Shown: positions 34,101-44,293 of the stretch, in pieces
Layout of the letters: every line of letters starts with the position of its first letter
Position numbering within the stretch: the first letter of the stretch is position 1
Assembly: GCA_934045905.1 (NCBI GenBank)
Contig: OW203762.1
Span: forward strand, 56,507,411-56,571,410
DNA from: Leuctra nigra
Lineage: Eukaryota; Arthropoda; Insecta; Plecoptera; Leuctridae
DNA: 64,000 bases
Direction: 5' to 3'
Notes under the pieces: model-generated
Told to the model about the DNA's origin: nothing
Seen by the model: only the letters and a program-made list of their open reading frames with translations
The model's database searches: none
Position numbers and translations under genes: made by a program

Positions 34101-37100
34101 ATGGGATACAATCAGGTGATCGAACAATCTGAGAAGACCAAGCAACTAATCATTTTTTTCTGCCTGCACCGAATGCAAGTTCTTTTTTTTCGAGAATTAA
34201 AACCAAACATCCTACAAGTCGCAGTTAGTGGCTATTTCCGTGATTATAATTTAACAGTTTTACAAAATATCATTACCCTTCAATCAAATTTGTTCCTGAA
34301 TCAATATCTTATCAACCCTGAACAAAAAACAGTGCATCAGTCACATAACATTTTTTTCGGATTCAAAAGGAAATGCAATATCACTTTGAAAACGCTAGAC
34401 CATATCACACTATGCACTTCAAATTAGGCAATTTCAATTTCTATCCAATGAAATGGCGTTTTGAGTGAAACTCGCTGTTGTCCAATTTGAATTGTGTATT
34501 TTAATTGATCCTTATTCAAATGAGAATCTCACATCGTATAAGTAATAAGTTATAACTATTATTTTTTTGTTAGTAAGTCGAGCTTGTCATGTATGCCAGG
34601 GGAGGGACAGGTTCTACCATCAGTGGCGTCGGAAGTCTATTTTCTTAGGGGGGACACATTTTGCTTGGGATCTAGGTAGGTTAGGAACTAAATTGTAAGG
34701 GAGTAAATGACGATGTGTGTGGGAAACACGATTGCGAAGAGAAACAATGGGGGGTCTGGGGGGAAGGCCCCCCAGCACCATGCGGGTCCGGGGCGCATAG
34801 CCCCGGAAAAATTTTGAATTTCAGGAATGAATTTGGAGCGTTTCTACATGATTTCACACTTTTTAAACCTATCTTTATCTAAATTATATGCACTTGAAAA
34901 GTGATTAGTTTTGGATGATATCTCCGCATTTATTCACATTCACAAGAGGTCCAATTTGAAATGCATTATGAATTTCAGACATTTTTAGACATAGACATAG
35001 ACATAGACATTTTAGACATTACACATTAAAATGCCGCGCAGCGGATTTTTTTGAATTTCGAATGATTATGGTGCATTTTATTTTAATTGTAAGAAAACAA
35101 AAGTTAATCACTCACTCATAAGGAATGTTCATATAAATAAGCCCCGCAGCGATTTACTCAAATTTTAATAGGTACTCTAGGCAGTGAATGATTTTGGTGT
35201 AAAATAACAAAATCAATTGAATTCCGTCAGAAGACTTTCACATGACAATGCCGCAAACAATGCCTAACAATGCCGCGCAGCGAATTTTTTTGAAATTCAG
35301 CCCTTATCGAGTAATTTTTTAAAGATATAATGCGTTACCAGGGGGGGCAGATTGATACTCTTGCCCCCCTTCAGACGTCTAGGGGGGGCACGTGCCCCTG
35401 CTGCCCCCCCGGTTCCGACGCCACTGTCTACCATTTATATATTTCCCTCTTTATTTCATTATTTGAATTGCAGTATTCAGTCAGATGAAATAACACATCA
35501 GCACCAACCAGTGAGTACCATCATGGCTTGGTAGTTGGTATCACGCGTTGGCATCACGTGTGTTGTGTCTAGTCAGCTCTAGTCAGATCTAGCTCACTGC
35601 GACGCGCAGACAAAACATTCCCTGACTCTCAGTAATCACAGAGCTTCAAGTACAGACAGATTCAGACACTGCACAACTCTTATCCACGTATGTCCAGGGG
35701 GGGGGGGGACTCCAGCACTGTACATTTTAACTCAATTCCGAGCCTTTTGGTGTGTATCTATAAATATTGTTTCAACCCCTTCGCCTTACATAGTTGCCAA
35801 TGTTTATTTCGAGACGCGTCAAGCCTGTCACTAACATGGCTAATTCTCATTGTTAGATTTTTGTGAAGATCAAAATGTGTTCTTTACGGAAAAACTGGCG
35901 AGTATGCATGAATATGATAAAAAAATCAGGTTTTATACAATCATGAACATACGATTTCAGATATTAGAGGTGATGGGGCAAAACCCTTCACTTTTCACTG
36001 AAAAGAACAAACAAAACAATAATACTTAACATTTTTTCGAGTATTTACCTTCATTTTTAATTTGTTTACTTCCTGAGTTGGAGGTGAAAGGGGAGGGAGG
36101 GGGGCAAGCCTCTTTACCCTTTACCCTCGTCTACTAAGATGTCTACGCTTCTACTGGCATTAAAAAAAGTTATTCAATTATTTAAAAGTATAAACATACC
36201 TACATTATAATGAAGAAACATAATACTAATCTTTTGTGAATAATCTAAAAATATTCAATTAATTTTTGATGACCTAATAACTAATTCTAGAACAAATATT
36301 TTCTTCTCTCGCAAAACGTCAACAAATAACATTGCATAGCGACTGGGTTGTTGATCATGAGACGTGCGTCAAAGCAGTGCTAATGTGTTGTTTATTACCT
36401 GGATGTTCTTGGCAATGTGGATCCAGTCCGTGACAGTCATGTTGCTGGAGTCCAGCAGAGGCTCGTATTCGCTGACCGAGTAGACCACACGGAACTTCTC
36501 GTCCACGTCCCTGCAAGCAAGTCACATGAGGGGGGGGGAGAAGACCACACGGAACTTCTCGTCCACGTCCCTGCAAGCAAGTCACATGAGGGGGGGGGAG
36601 TAGACCACACGGAACTTCTCGTCCACGTCCCTGCAAGCAAGTCACATGAGGGGGGGGAGTAGACCACACGGAACTTCTCGTCCACGTCCCTGCAAGCAAG
36701 TCACATGAGGGGGGGGGGAGTAGACCACACGGAACTTCTCGTCCACGTCCCTGCAAGCAAGTCACATGAGGGGGGGGGGGGGTGAGTAGACCACACGGAA
36801 CTTCTCGTCCACGTCCCTGCAAGCAAGTCACATGAGAGGGGGGGAGTAGACCACACGGGACTTCTCGTCCACGTCCCTGCAAGCAAGTCACATGAGGGGG
36901 GGCGAGTAGACCACACGGAACTTCTCGTCCACGTCCTTGCAAGCAAGTCACAAGACGTGGGGGGGGGGGGGGGGGGGGGGAAGGGGGCGCTTGCCCCACG
37001 GGATGAACCGAAAGACCGTGAAGGAAAGGATGCTGAAAAATATTATCATGATTTTTTGTATTTTTATTTATTCAGAGCTTGGCTGTTAGATATAGATATA

Positions 37101-40100
37101 GGTTTTGTTTGTCCTTTTCCCAGAAAAGTGACTATTTCGCTCCACACCTTTCATCATTGGGTTACTTTGAATGATCGTAAGTATTCTCGCCAGTTGTTCG
37201 CTGGCTGGAGCACATTGGGTTTCCATTATCTTCCGAATCGCCGTTCCAAAAACCTTCGTGTGAACTGTGAAAAGATTCGAACTGCGAAGATTGAGTTTCA
37301 AACTTTCATAGTGCACACGGGAGTTTATGGAACGCCGATTCGGAACTTCGGCAAACTTGGGAAGTTTGAAACGGCCGTGTGAATCCACCTTTACAAAGTT
37401 GCCAATATTTATTTCGAGACGTGTCAAACCTGTCACCTAATCCTCATTGTTGGATATTGCTGAAGATCCAAATTTGATTTGGAATTGGATCCAAATTTGG
37501 ATGTGTTCTACGGAAAAACTGACGAGTATACATGATTTTAAAAAAGTTTTAGAAATAGGAAGAAGCAGCTTAAGGCCTGCCGAACTCTGACGTAGGTAAA
37601 ATTTGAGAGTTCCTCATCGATACATTCTGCACACACTCATACATTCTGATACCTTTTCTATTGTTGTATGTGCATCAACATTCACTTTTACAAGGTGTTT
37701 CAGAAGGGTCGTTTATGACGGTTCAGCAAGGGTATCTCTTGGTATGATGGTTTAGTACTCTTTTATTAATTGTTTTGCAGATTATTTAATGAATATTATT
37801 TGCATATGTTTGACTGCACAAGAGAAAATAGATTTAAATCGCATTTTTATTTGTAAAATTCGGCTCATAATGGGATGAAATAAATTTCTCGTGATTTATT
37901 CTAATTTAATATTTTTTCTAGTGAATATTACTTAATTATGAACGGAATTTCGCAAATCAAAAGATGATATCATTCTGTTTTGAAAAATAAAAATTTTGGT
38001 GCAATCAAAAATATAACATCGTGTTTTTTAAATGACCGTCAAAATTTCGTAAACATAATTGTTTAAATAGACCACATTTTAAATTATCTAGTTAGCTCTG
38101 CTTTTCAAAAAATTTCATATGCAGTACCGTGATCCTCATATCTATTAATGTGTTTCAACAATGGATCATAACATGAAGGATCACGGTACTGCATATGAAA
38201 CTTTTCGAAAAGCAGAGCTAACTAGATAATTTAAAATGTGGTCTATTATCCAAAGGTTCGTTTATGTTTATTATGGTTATCTGTCAGCCTGAAAGGAACT
38301 ATGTCGCCCTAAAATTGTGAAGGGGCAGGTCTTTCCCAGCATTCCAAGTGTGCAGACACATACCATCACATACCAACACAAACTGACAATTATATTGATT
38401 TCAGTAATGGCATTACATTTTAAAATAGGAGACTGACAAATTGTAATAATGGGGTTGTTCACTGCCATTTGCTCTCACTCGCAGCGCTAGCGGCATTGGA
38501 GGTGCCTCTCTCTGATTGGTTGGTTTCTGAATCCAAGATCTCTGAATCAAACTCCCGCCAAAGTTTAAAAACCTTCCATTCCGCTAGATGCATTTTGATT
38601 GGCTCTCTCCCGGACGATTAGAACAGCAGCGCCATCTATAATAGTTTTGCGTGAACAACCCCATTCCGGATGTGCACAAAAATACAGAATTTTTATAGTC
38701 AGCCGTTTTCTTATGCAGGTGTCCCGAATGAAGTTTTCATAAAAGTGTACTCACTCGTACAACCTGCATTCTAATTAGGGCAAATTGGTAGAACTCATTT
38801 AAATGTCATTTTATTAATATTTAATGTCCTGCTATTTTATATTGCCGAGAGTCTTCAGGTTCAACAACAAATAATTGTGAAAGTCCAAATTTCAGACACT
38901 TTTGGGTCTTAAAATCTCAATCCTCCTGCAACCTGAGCCCATGCATGTCTCCCCCCTCCCTGATGAGTGCAATACAGTGTGATGACGTCACGTACGGCAG
39001 CACCAGCGTGTTGGGGTTGTCGTTGTGACCGAAGCGCTCATTCGCGTACTCCTCGTCATGCAGCTCGGGAAACCGCCGGATGTTCGTCACCATGGCGTCT
39101 GGGATGGGGACCAGGGCTGCAACAATAACAACATGTACAGGGGATGGGGACCAGAGCTGCAACAATAACAACATGTACAGGGGATGGGGACCAGGGCTGC
39201 AACAATAACAACATGTACAGGGGATGGGGACCAGAGCTGCAACAATAACAACATGTACAGGGGATGGGGACCAGGGCTGCAACAATAACAACATGTACAG
39301 GGGATGGGGACCATGGCTGCAACAATAACAACATGTACAGGGGATGGGGACCAGAGCTGCAACAATAACAACATGTACAGGGGATGGGGACCAGGGCTGC
39401 AACAATAACAACATGTACAGGGGATGGGGACCAGAGCTGCAACAATAACAACATGTACAGGGGATGGGGACCAGAGCTGCAACAATAACAACATGTACAT
39501 GGGATGGGGACCAGAGCTGCAACAATAACAACATGTACAGGGGATGGGGACCAGGGCTGCAACAATAACAACATGTACAGGGGATGGGGACCAGGGCTGC
39601 AACAATAACAACATGTACAGGGGATGGGGACCAGAGCTGCAACAATAACAACATGTACAGGGGATGTGGACCAGGGCTGCAACAATAACAACATGTACAG
39701 GGGATGGATGTAGTCATAATATAATATAGACAACATATGCCACTTTGTGGAACTCCTTTTGATTTAGAAACATAAAGTACGAGTTTTCATTTAAAAAACA
39801 GATGACATTCATTAATTGATGCACCTAAATCATATTATCATATGAGTGACCTTGAGGAAAATATTCTCGCAGGCTTGGTCCCCTGAACCATTTTCTTCAA
39901 GCCTTTATGACATGATTTTTATACCCTAGGTATTTCGTGAAAGGGCGAAATGATTTCATTTAGGTATTTTAACAAACGTTTTTATGTGTGGAATTACTTC
40001 AATCTTATCTCTCTGGGTGATAATATGATCATTCATCTAATAATTCCCATAAAACAAATGCATAAAGATCCTCTTAAAAGATCCTCGAGATAAACCAACA

Positions 40101-43100
40101 GTCGTCACTGAATTCGCGTGACGTCATCTATTAGTGTAAAGTCAATGGAAACTCTACTTGTTATTGTGGAAGTAAATTTAAAAATAATACATGTGGAATC
40201 ACTTGCATTCGGGTACAAAATAATTCGAGAAAATTTCGTTTCAAGGCACGTGTTGTAAGGGAATGAAGAAAGTCTGCGGCATGTAGTCACATTGTGTCTT
40301 CGTAAATGAAAAAAATATATCATCATGATGTTAAACATTTCGGCGAGATTGGGGGGGGGGGGGGGGGCGCTACCACCCGTACCACCCTCATCAGAATAGG
40401 CTTCTGCTCACTATTTAAAATAAAAGTATTTGCTCACGTATTACACTGTTTAGTACAAGTTAGACCGTAGGTAATAATCACATGCTTACGTACTATATGA
40501 ATGGACGTTTATATTTACTTGATTAGGCGTGAATATTGATCATCTATATTAAATGTTATCATCAAAAACATCGTAAAGATTTCAAGAGCATTTCATTTTT
40601 ACGACTGATAACACGTAAATAACCCCAAACGCGTGCGTATGAGAAATGAATGAATGAGGGGGGGGGGGGGGTCTTGACGAAGACAACGGGGTCTGGGTCG
40701 GGCTCTGGGGTCCCAGATGCGCAAAATTGACTTAAAAAGAAATGGCTTGTTGTTTGCAGGGTTGGTTGTTGAACTTGAATCTACCTAGGCTATCAGAAAT
40801 TTATTGTGAGGGGGGGGGGGGGGGAGGGCTTCGAGCATGTATATTTGGGGAGAGGCAATTGTTTTAGTAACCTTTTAGAAAGGGGTCGCTTCGTTTTGGC
40901 GTTCGCAAAGGCGTAACTAAAGAAGGATAGGCCCCTGGAAATCATACTTTGTGCCCCCCCCCCCCCTCCTCACTCTCCAATATCGAAGCCTTCTTGCGCA
41001 CCTTTCAAACTCATTCTCGCCAGATAAAATATTTCAACACCATTCTCATCAGTCATCACACATCCACGGGGGTGAAATGCCCCGCGGGGACTTTTTTCGA
41101 TTTTGGTATTTTCAATACGGGTTTTACACGTGTCAAATGGATACATAATACTTTAGGCCGCACCAAGTTTAGCAAAAACAGCACATCAGAAAACAAACTA
41201 AAATAATTGCACATGGCCGTAGTATCTAAGAGGTGCCCCCATAAGGGTACGACTAGTGATGTAATATTATTCCCGGGAATATTGCCGGGAATATTCCCCA
41301 AACCGGGAATTTATTGGGAATTTACTACAGGGATGAGTAAACATTAAGAGAAAACATTATTAAAGCATGTTTGTTTATGTTATGAGATGTCATAAGACAG
41401 GGGTCGGCAACCTTGGGGGTTTTTGAATGGCTCTTTATAATATATAAATAAAAATCTGGAATCGAAAAATTTGAAAATTCGAAAAAATAACGCCCTGCGG
41501 GGCAACAATTGGAAGGTTATTTGATTGAGTTTGTTCATTTTAGAGTCCCAAAATCACTTTTAAATTGTTGAAATTTTACAAAAACACCCTGACGAGCAAC
41601 AATTGGAAGGTTATTTGATTCAGTGAGTTCCAGAATCACTTAGAAATAGTTGAAATTCTTTAAAAAACGCCCTGCGGGGCAACAACAAGACGGGGGGGGG
41701 GGGGAGGATTCGTCAAAATAGCAGAATAAACTAGTACGTATAATTGAATTGATTATTTTCGGTGTATTATATTTGATTGCCTGCTGCGGCTCCCATTGTT
41801 ATCTAATTTATTACATTTTCGGAAATTGGCTCCTTCACCAAAAAAGGTTGCCGATACCCCGACATAAGATATCAAGATACCACAAAATAAGAACATTAAT
41901 TCATTTTAATTTATAATGAAAAATTAACTTCCCGAGTGTCGGGAATATTCCCCAAATTTGCTCGGGAATATTCCCGCTGGGCATCACTAAGTACGACCAA
42001 GGGCCCCTGGCCAAGGGTAGGCCCCTGGCATTTGCCACCACCCGGTAGTTACGCCACTGGGCGTTAATTTTGGTGCAAGTTTGAGGCAAATTACTTGGAG
42101 TTTGTAGGAATCGCAGCGATATTACATCAACAATATTTGTTTTTTCTATGTATCTATGTATGTAAATCTATGTATTAAATCTATGTATCTATGTATGTGT
42201 ATCTCTATGTATCTATGCATACAAACTTACTTACTTAATTATTAACTTAATTAGATATTTAATTAATTAAATGGCTTAATTTTGTAATTTTAGTGCTTTA
42301 CTACAAATCTATGTAATACCTCTGTACAGGTATCTATGTAATGTAATGTATGTGTATCTATGTATTGACATTTTTACTGCTGTAAATGTACCTAATCTAT
42401 GTAAAATAGCTTATATAGTACTTACTTTTATAAGAAGTAATAATAAAAAATAATAATGTTTTCGATTGGAGGCAGTTCGCCCCGCAGGACGATTTTTATT
42501 TTGTTTAGTTGAGGACGAGGTTGACATATTACTGGGAAAAGAGAGGGGGGGGGGGGGGGGCGTTTTGATTAGCTTGACGGAAACACGTTGGATTCATTGG
42601 ATTACCTTCACCATGTCTGACAGAGACAGCAGACATTACAAGTATTAGAGGAGTTTAGGGTTAACTACCTTTTATATTTTACATTCGTGTTTCGTGAATG
42701 TCTGAATCACATGTACCTATTTGAAATAATTTTGCTATCGCTTCAGCGCCTGCATAAGTAGCCAAGAAAACATTATTAAAATAGTTTAATTTTTCGTTTA
42801 TTTTAATTATTATATACCTTGACTTACTATATTAAATAAAAATGAATGAATGAATATTATATTAAAATATAGCATAAAATGTAAAGAATATACCTTTAAT
42901 ATTATTGTACCTTTAATAATGAAAATTAATAATCTATAAGAAAAAAATATTATTACGAAGTACGAACAGGAATTTACGCAAAATGATTTCACTACAAATG
43001 CGACTTGCCCGCAGGTTGCAATTTAGTTTCACATTCCAGGAGTCTAGCCATTACAAGTGAAAGGTTTTAGAGGTCTGCAGATAACAACTGTTTTAACTCA

Positions 43101-43327
43101 CCTTTTTCTGTGTTTTTCATCATGCCAATCGTTCCCCCTGTATGGATGACCAACACGCGGGATTCCAGTTTACTTGCAATTGGGAATCTTCCAGAGCTCT
43201 TTATTTTCCGCAAAGTTGGAACAAGTAGGGATGTTCCCAGTTGGTGTTTTTCCGCACACAAGATATCCATGTTCTTTTTGTCCGTCGCTTTGGCCGTCCG
43301 ATCAGTGCGATTACACCTGCACGACAT
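28193..43327 (-). CDS. ASPG: L-asparaginase with C-terminal ankyrin repeats (ASPG family)
   Basis: Thirteen exons from high to low: 43102-43327, 38996-39116, 36399-36510, 33581-33706, 32913-33123, 32720-32832, 32447-32635, 32062-32175, 31770-31973, 30225-30349, 29145-29267, 28965-29064, 28193-28357. Phases agree and the product is about 642 aa. The N-terminal half is a bacterial type I-like asparaginase: VIHTGGTIG carries the nucleophile threonine, [10 protein letters not shown] the second catalytic threonine-aspartate pair; [10 protein letters not shown] and LFRGNRTTK are also conserved. The second half has ankyrin repeats ([32 protein letters not shown]). The family hydrolyses asparagine; the mammalian relative also has lysophospholipase activity, so substrate is inferred. 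Exon 2 donor is read as CTGCC|GTACGT because only that fits phase. Three splice junctions are tandemly duplicated. Confidence 0.92.
28504..28634. repeat. Two tandem near-perfect palindromes (64 and 60 bp)
   Basis: 28504-28567 is a perfect palindrome centred on CTTACGTAAG; 28575-28634 repeats it with two changes. Arms read CATGGCATCACCTTTGAATA. Located in the ASPG last intron, 32 bp from the 105-bp array. Probably a solo palindromic MITE or its dimer. Confidence 0.85.
28666..28985 (-). repeat. 105-bp tandem array across the ASPG exon 12 donor
   Basis: Units begin at 28666, 28771, 28876 and (partial) 28981. On the minus strand each contains the exon end GGCAACACGGCCCTGCACATG's last 20 bases and the donor GTGAGTGG. 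The unit equals 35 codons and stays open through all copies, so later donors would add in-frame 35-residue blocks inside the last ankyrin repeat. Confidence 0.9.
29268..30224. other. ASPG intron 10, nothing specific
   Basis: AT-rich, with an ACACACACAC run and the CAATTGATCTGAAATTTTGC repeat signature near 29900. No gene seen. Confidence 0.4.
30596..31500. repeat. Several fragments of the 'aatttcagatcgat' repeat in ASPG intron 9
   Basis: Contains CTAGGAAAACGCTCTGTGAA with GCGTTGATGAGCGAGCAC, and GTGTGCAAAATTTCAGATCG with an ACGCTCGCTAAG tail. Internally repeated TTTAAATT...AACCAATGAGGGGATT motifs suggest tandem pieces of one non-coding family. Confidence 0.5.
34621..35426. mobile_element. 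hAT-like element, CAGTGGCGTCGGAA ends, 806 bp
   Basis: Begins CAGTGGCGTCGGAAGT, ends GGTTCCGACGCCACTG, and is flanked by a perfect 8-bp duplication TCTACCAT (34613-34620 and 35427-35434). Inside are G runs, CCCCCCAGCACCATGCGGGT followed by CGGGGCGCATAGCCCCGG, and several GCCGCGCAGCGG motifs. No transposase. In ASPG intron 3. Confidence 0.9.
35786..35930 (+). repeat. Direct repeat, partner at 37393-37545
   Basis: Shares GTTGCCAATGTTTATTTCG with GAGACGCGTCAA, and GTTCTTTACGGAAAAACTGGC, with 37393-37545. Non-coding. Confidence 0.6.
36481..36950 (-). repeat. ~60-bp tandem array, 8 units, across the ASPG exon 3 acceptor
   Basis: Each unit includes, on the minus strand, a C run, TCATGTGACTTGCTTGCAG (acceptor) and exon sequence GGACGTGGACGAGAAGTTCC. 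Unit length varies from 59 to about 65 bp, because the poly-G/C tract changes length, so the copies do not keep frame. The unit furthest from the exon is the most diverged. The nearest acceptor (exon end 36510) is the likely functional one. Confidence 0.9.
36958..36980. repeat. Poly-G tract (over 20 bp)
   Basis: Long G run at the outer edge of the exon 3 array. Confidence 0.9.
37231..37345. mobile_element. Short inverted-repeat element
   Basis: TTCCGAATCGCCGTTCCA and TGGAACGCCGATTCGGAA form inverted arms around about 80 bp. Likely a MITE. Confidence 0.5.
37393..37545 (+). repeat. Direct repeat, partner at 35786-35930
   Basis: See the partner; this copy has an internal small inverted block GATCCAAATTTGATTTGG. 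Confidence 0.6.
38066..38247. mobile_element. MITE family B, AATAGACCACATTTTAAAT ends
   Basis: Near-perfect arms of about 70 bp: AATAGACCACATTTTAAAT ... ATTTAAAATGTGGTCTATT-type ends with GCTCTGCTTTTC inside. The same family is found at 52656-52842. Confidence 0.8.
38448..38665. mobile_element. MITE with AATGGGGTTGTTCAC ends
   Basis: Perfect 15-bp TIRs AATGGGGTTGTTCAC and GTGAACAACCCCATT. 218 bp, non-coding, in ASPG intron 2. Confidence 0.75.
39101..39700 (-). repeat. 40-bp tandem array, 15 units, across the ASPG exon 2 acceptor
   Basis: Each 40-bp unit reads on the minus strand CTGTACATGTTGTTATTGTT, then GCAG (acceptor) and exon start CCCTGGTCCCCATCCC. Because 40 is not divisible by three, three minus-strand frames cycle through the same peptide and give overlapping long ORFs that are not genes. 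The array is highly homogeneous, with variant sites mostly at one C/T position. Confidence 0.93.
40906..42059. mobile_element. hAT-like element with GGCGTAACTA ends, carrying a nested composite
   Basis: Left GGCGTAACTAAAGAAGGATA with GGCCCCTGG, right GGCCCCTGGCATTTGCCACC then GGTAGTTACGCCACTG. The left outermost bases are eroded. It contains the complete composite element at 41254-41989. Located in ASPG intron 1. Confidence 0.55.
41254..41989. mobile_element. Composite hAT-in-hAT element, second copy
   Basis: Outer ends TAGTGATGTAATATT and GGGCATCACTA with flanks GGTACGAC/AGTACGAC (7 of 8 identical). The inner element begins at 41398 with CAGGGGTCGGCAACC at the same CATAAGA position as in the PCNA intron copy, but in inverse overall orientation. 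The inner part is longer than in PCNA because of about three tandem copies of a unit containing CGCCCTGCGGGGCAAC and ATTGGAAGGTTATTTGATT. Confidence 0.75.
42140..42400. repeat. Degenerate ATGTATCT-type tandem repeat
   Basis: Many copies of CTATGTATCTATGTATGTA with variations over about 250 bp, interrupted by TTAATTA-rich sequence. Confidence 0.7.
42500..43040. other. ASPG intron 1 DNA with poly-G
   Basis: A G run near 42545 and AT-rich DNA. No gene or complete element seen. Confidence 0.4.
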
Positions 43328-43808
43328 GTTGGAACTAGTCGCCTATGTAGGTCACGTCTTCCCGACAACTAACAGAACAGACAGATCTCACAGATCTTGC
43401 ATCCTGCTGAGGGGCTCTTGCATCGGGAGGGGCGGGGGAGGGAGCATGCGCGCGCGGTAGGCTTGGTGGTTGATTACCGGAGGAGGTCAATAGATGTGTG
43501 CAAATACTGAGAAAGATTGAAAATGTTTAGATCAATATTATTATTTCTTAAAATCAAATCACCAGTTTAGATCGTAAACCACCAGCTTGCAATCCCGGAG
43601 CCTTTGTTTTTTGTCTAAATATATTTTAAAATTTCGTAGGTTCAGTGGTGCAGATGAATTTCCAACATAAGTCAATTTGAATGGATGAAATGTTTTCGCG
43701 CTATATTCAGCAACTAATCAGCGCCTAGGAAACTTGTAGCCTCAACCAATGAAACTGAATGCAAACATGACGCATGATTGTGCTAAATGCCGCTCTGTTA
43801 TGGAGCGC

Positions 43809-43853
43809 CACGTGCAACTCCCCCACCACACCACCCACATAACACGTCACGTG
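43809..43853. promoter_or_regulatory. Pair of CACGTG E-boxes in a divergent promoter
   Basis: CACGTG at 43809-43814 and 43848-43853; the second sits in GTCACGTGGT, close to the CLEAR/M-box pattern bound by MiT/TFE factors. They lie between the ASPG start (minus) and the 5' exon of the next gene (plus). Function is inferred only from motif and position. Confidence 0.35.
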
Positions 43854-43859
43854 GTGAGA

Positions 43860-44037
43860 GATGTATTTTGCTGACACTGACAGTGACATTTCTGGTGATC
43901 GTAGTTTCTACGAGTTTCTACCTACTATTTCTACGAAATTTTACCACATTTTGCTCGCTGACGCTAACAGAACTACGCAGGACAGACGTTGAATGTTGGT
44001 TGTGACGCTGGACAGGCTGGACTCGATCTTGCTGCAG
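43860..44037 (+). other. Candidate 5' untranslated exon of the 44-kb gene
   Basis: Ends CTTGCTGCAG|GTAAATAAG, a plausible donor, and the coding exon starts after TATTTTCCAG at 44292, two bases before the ATG. The exon start is unknown. Confidence 0.4.
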
Positions 44038-44293
44038 GTAAATAAGCAAATGTCATTACTATAATATACTTAGGTATTCCAAAACTTCTTATTCCCGGCT
44101 TCTCTCTTGGTCAGGTAGGTAGGATTATTTTGCTAACAGCTTATCAACGGGAATGTACTTTTCATTAGTCACCAGTATAATTTTGTAATCAGCATCACTA
44201 TCGCTGATCACTATTCAGTATTCACTGTTACATCATCTTGGTTATGACTCACATGTCGGCATATTTTCTTTATTTTGCATATATTTTCCAGAA

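Noticed and set aside
35352..35534. 60-codon ORF
   Set aside because: Crosses the right end and target duplication of the hAT-like element at 34621-35426.
36355..36999. 214-codon minus-strand ORF with repeated [14 protein letters not shown]
   Set aside because: A shadow frame of the exon 3 acceptor array; the ASPG frame there is [11 protein letters not shown].
39056..39736. Overlapping minus-strand ORFs of 175-266 codons rich in [12 protein letters not shown]
   Set aside because: The 40-bp unit makes each frame cycle through the same peptide. Only 38996-39116 is supported as ASPG exon.
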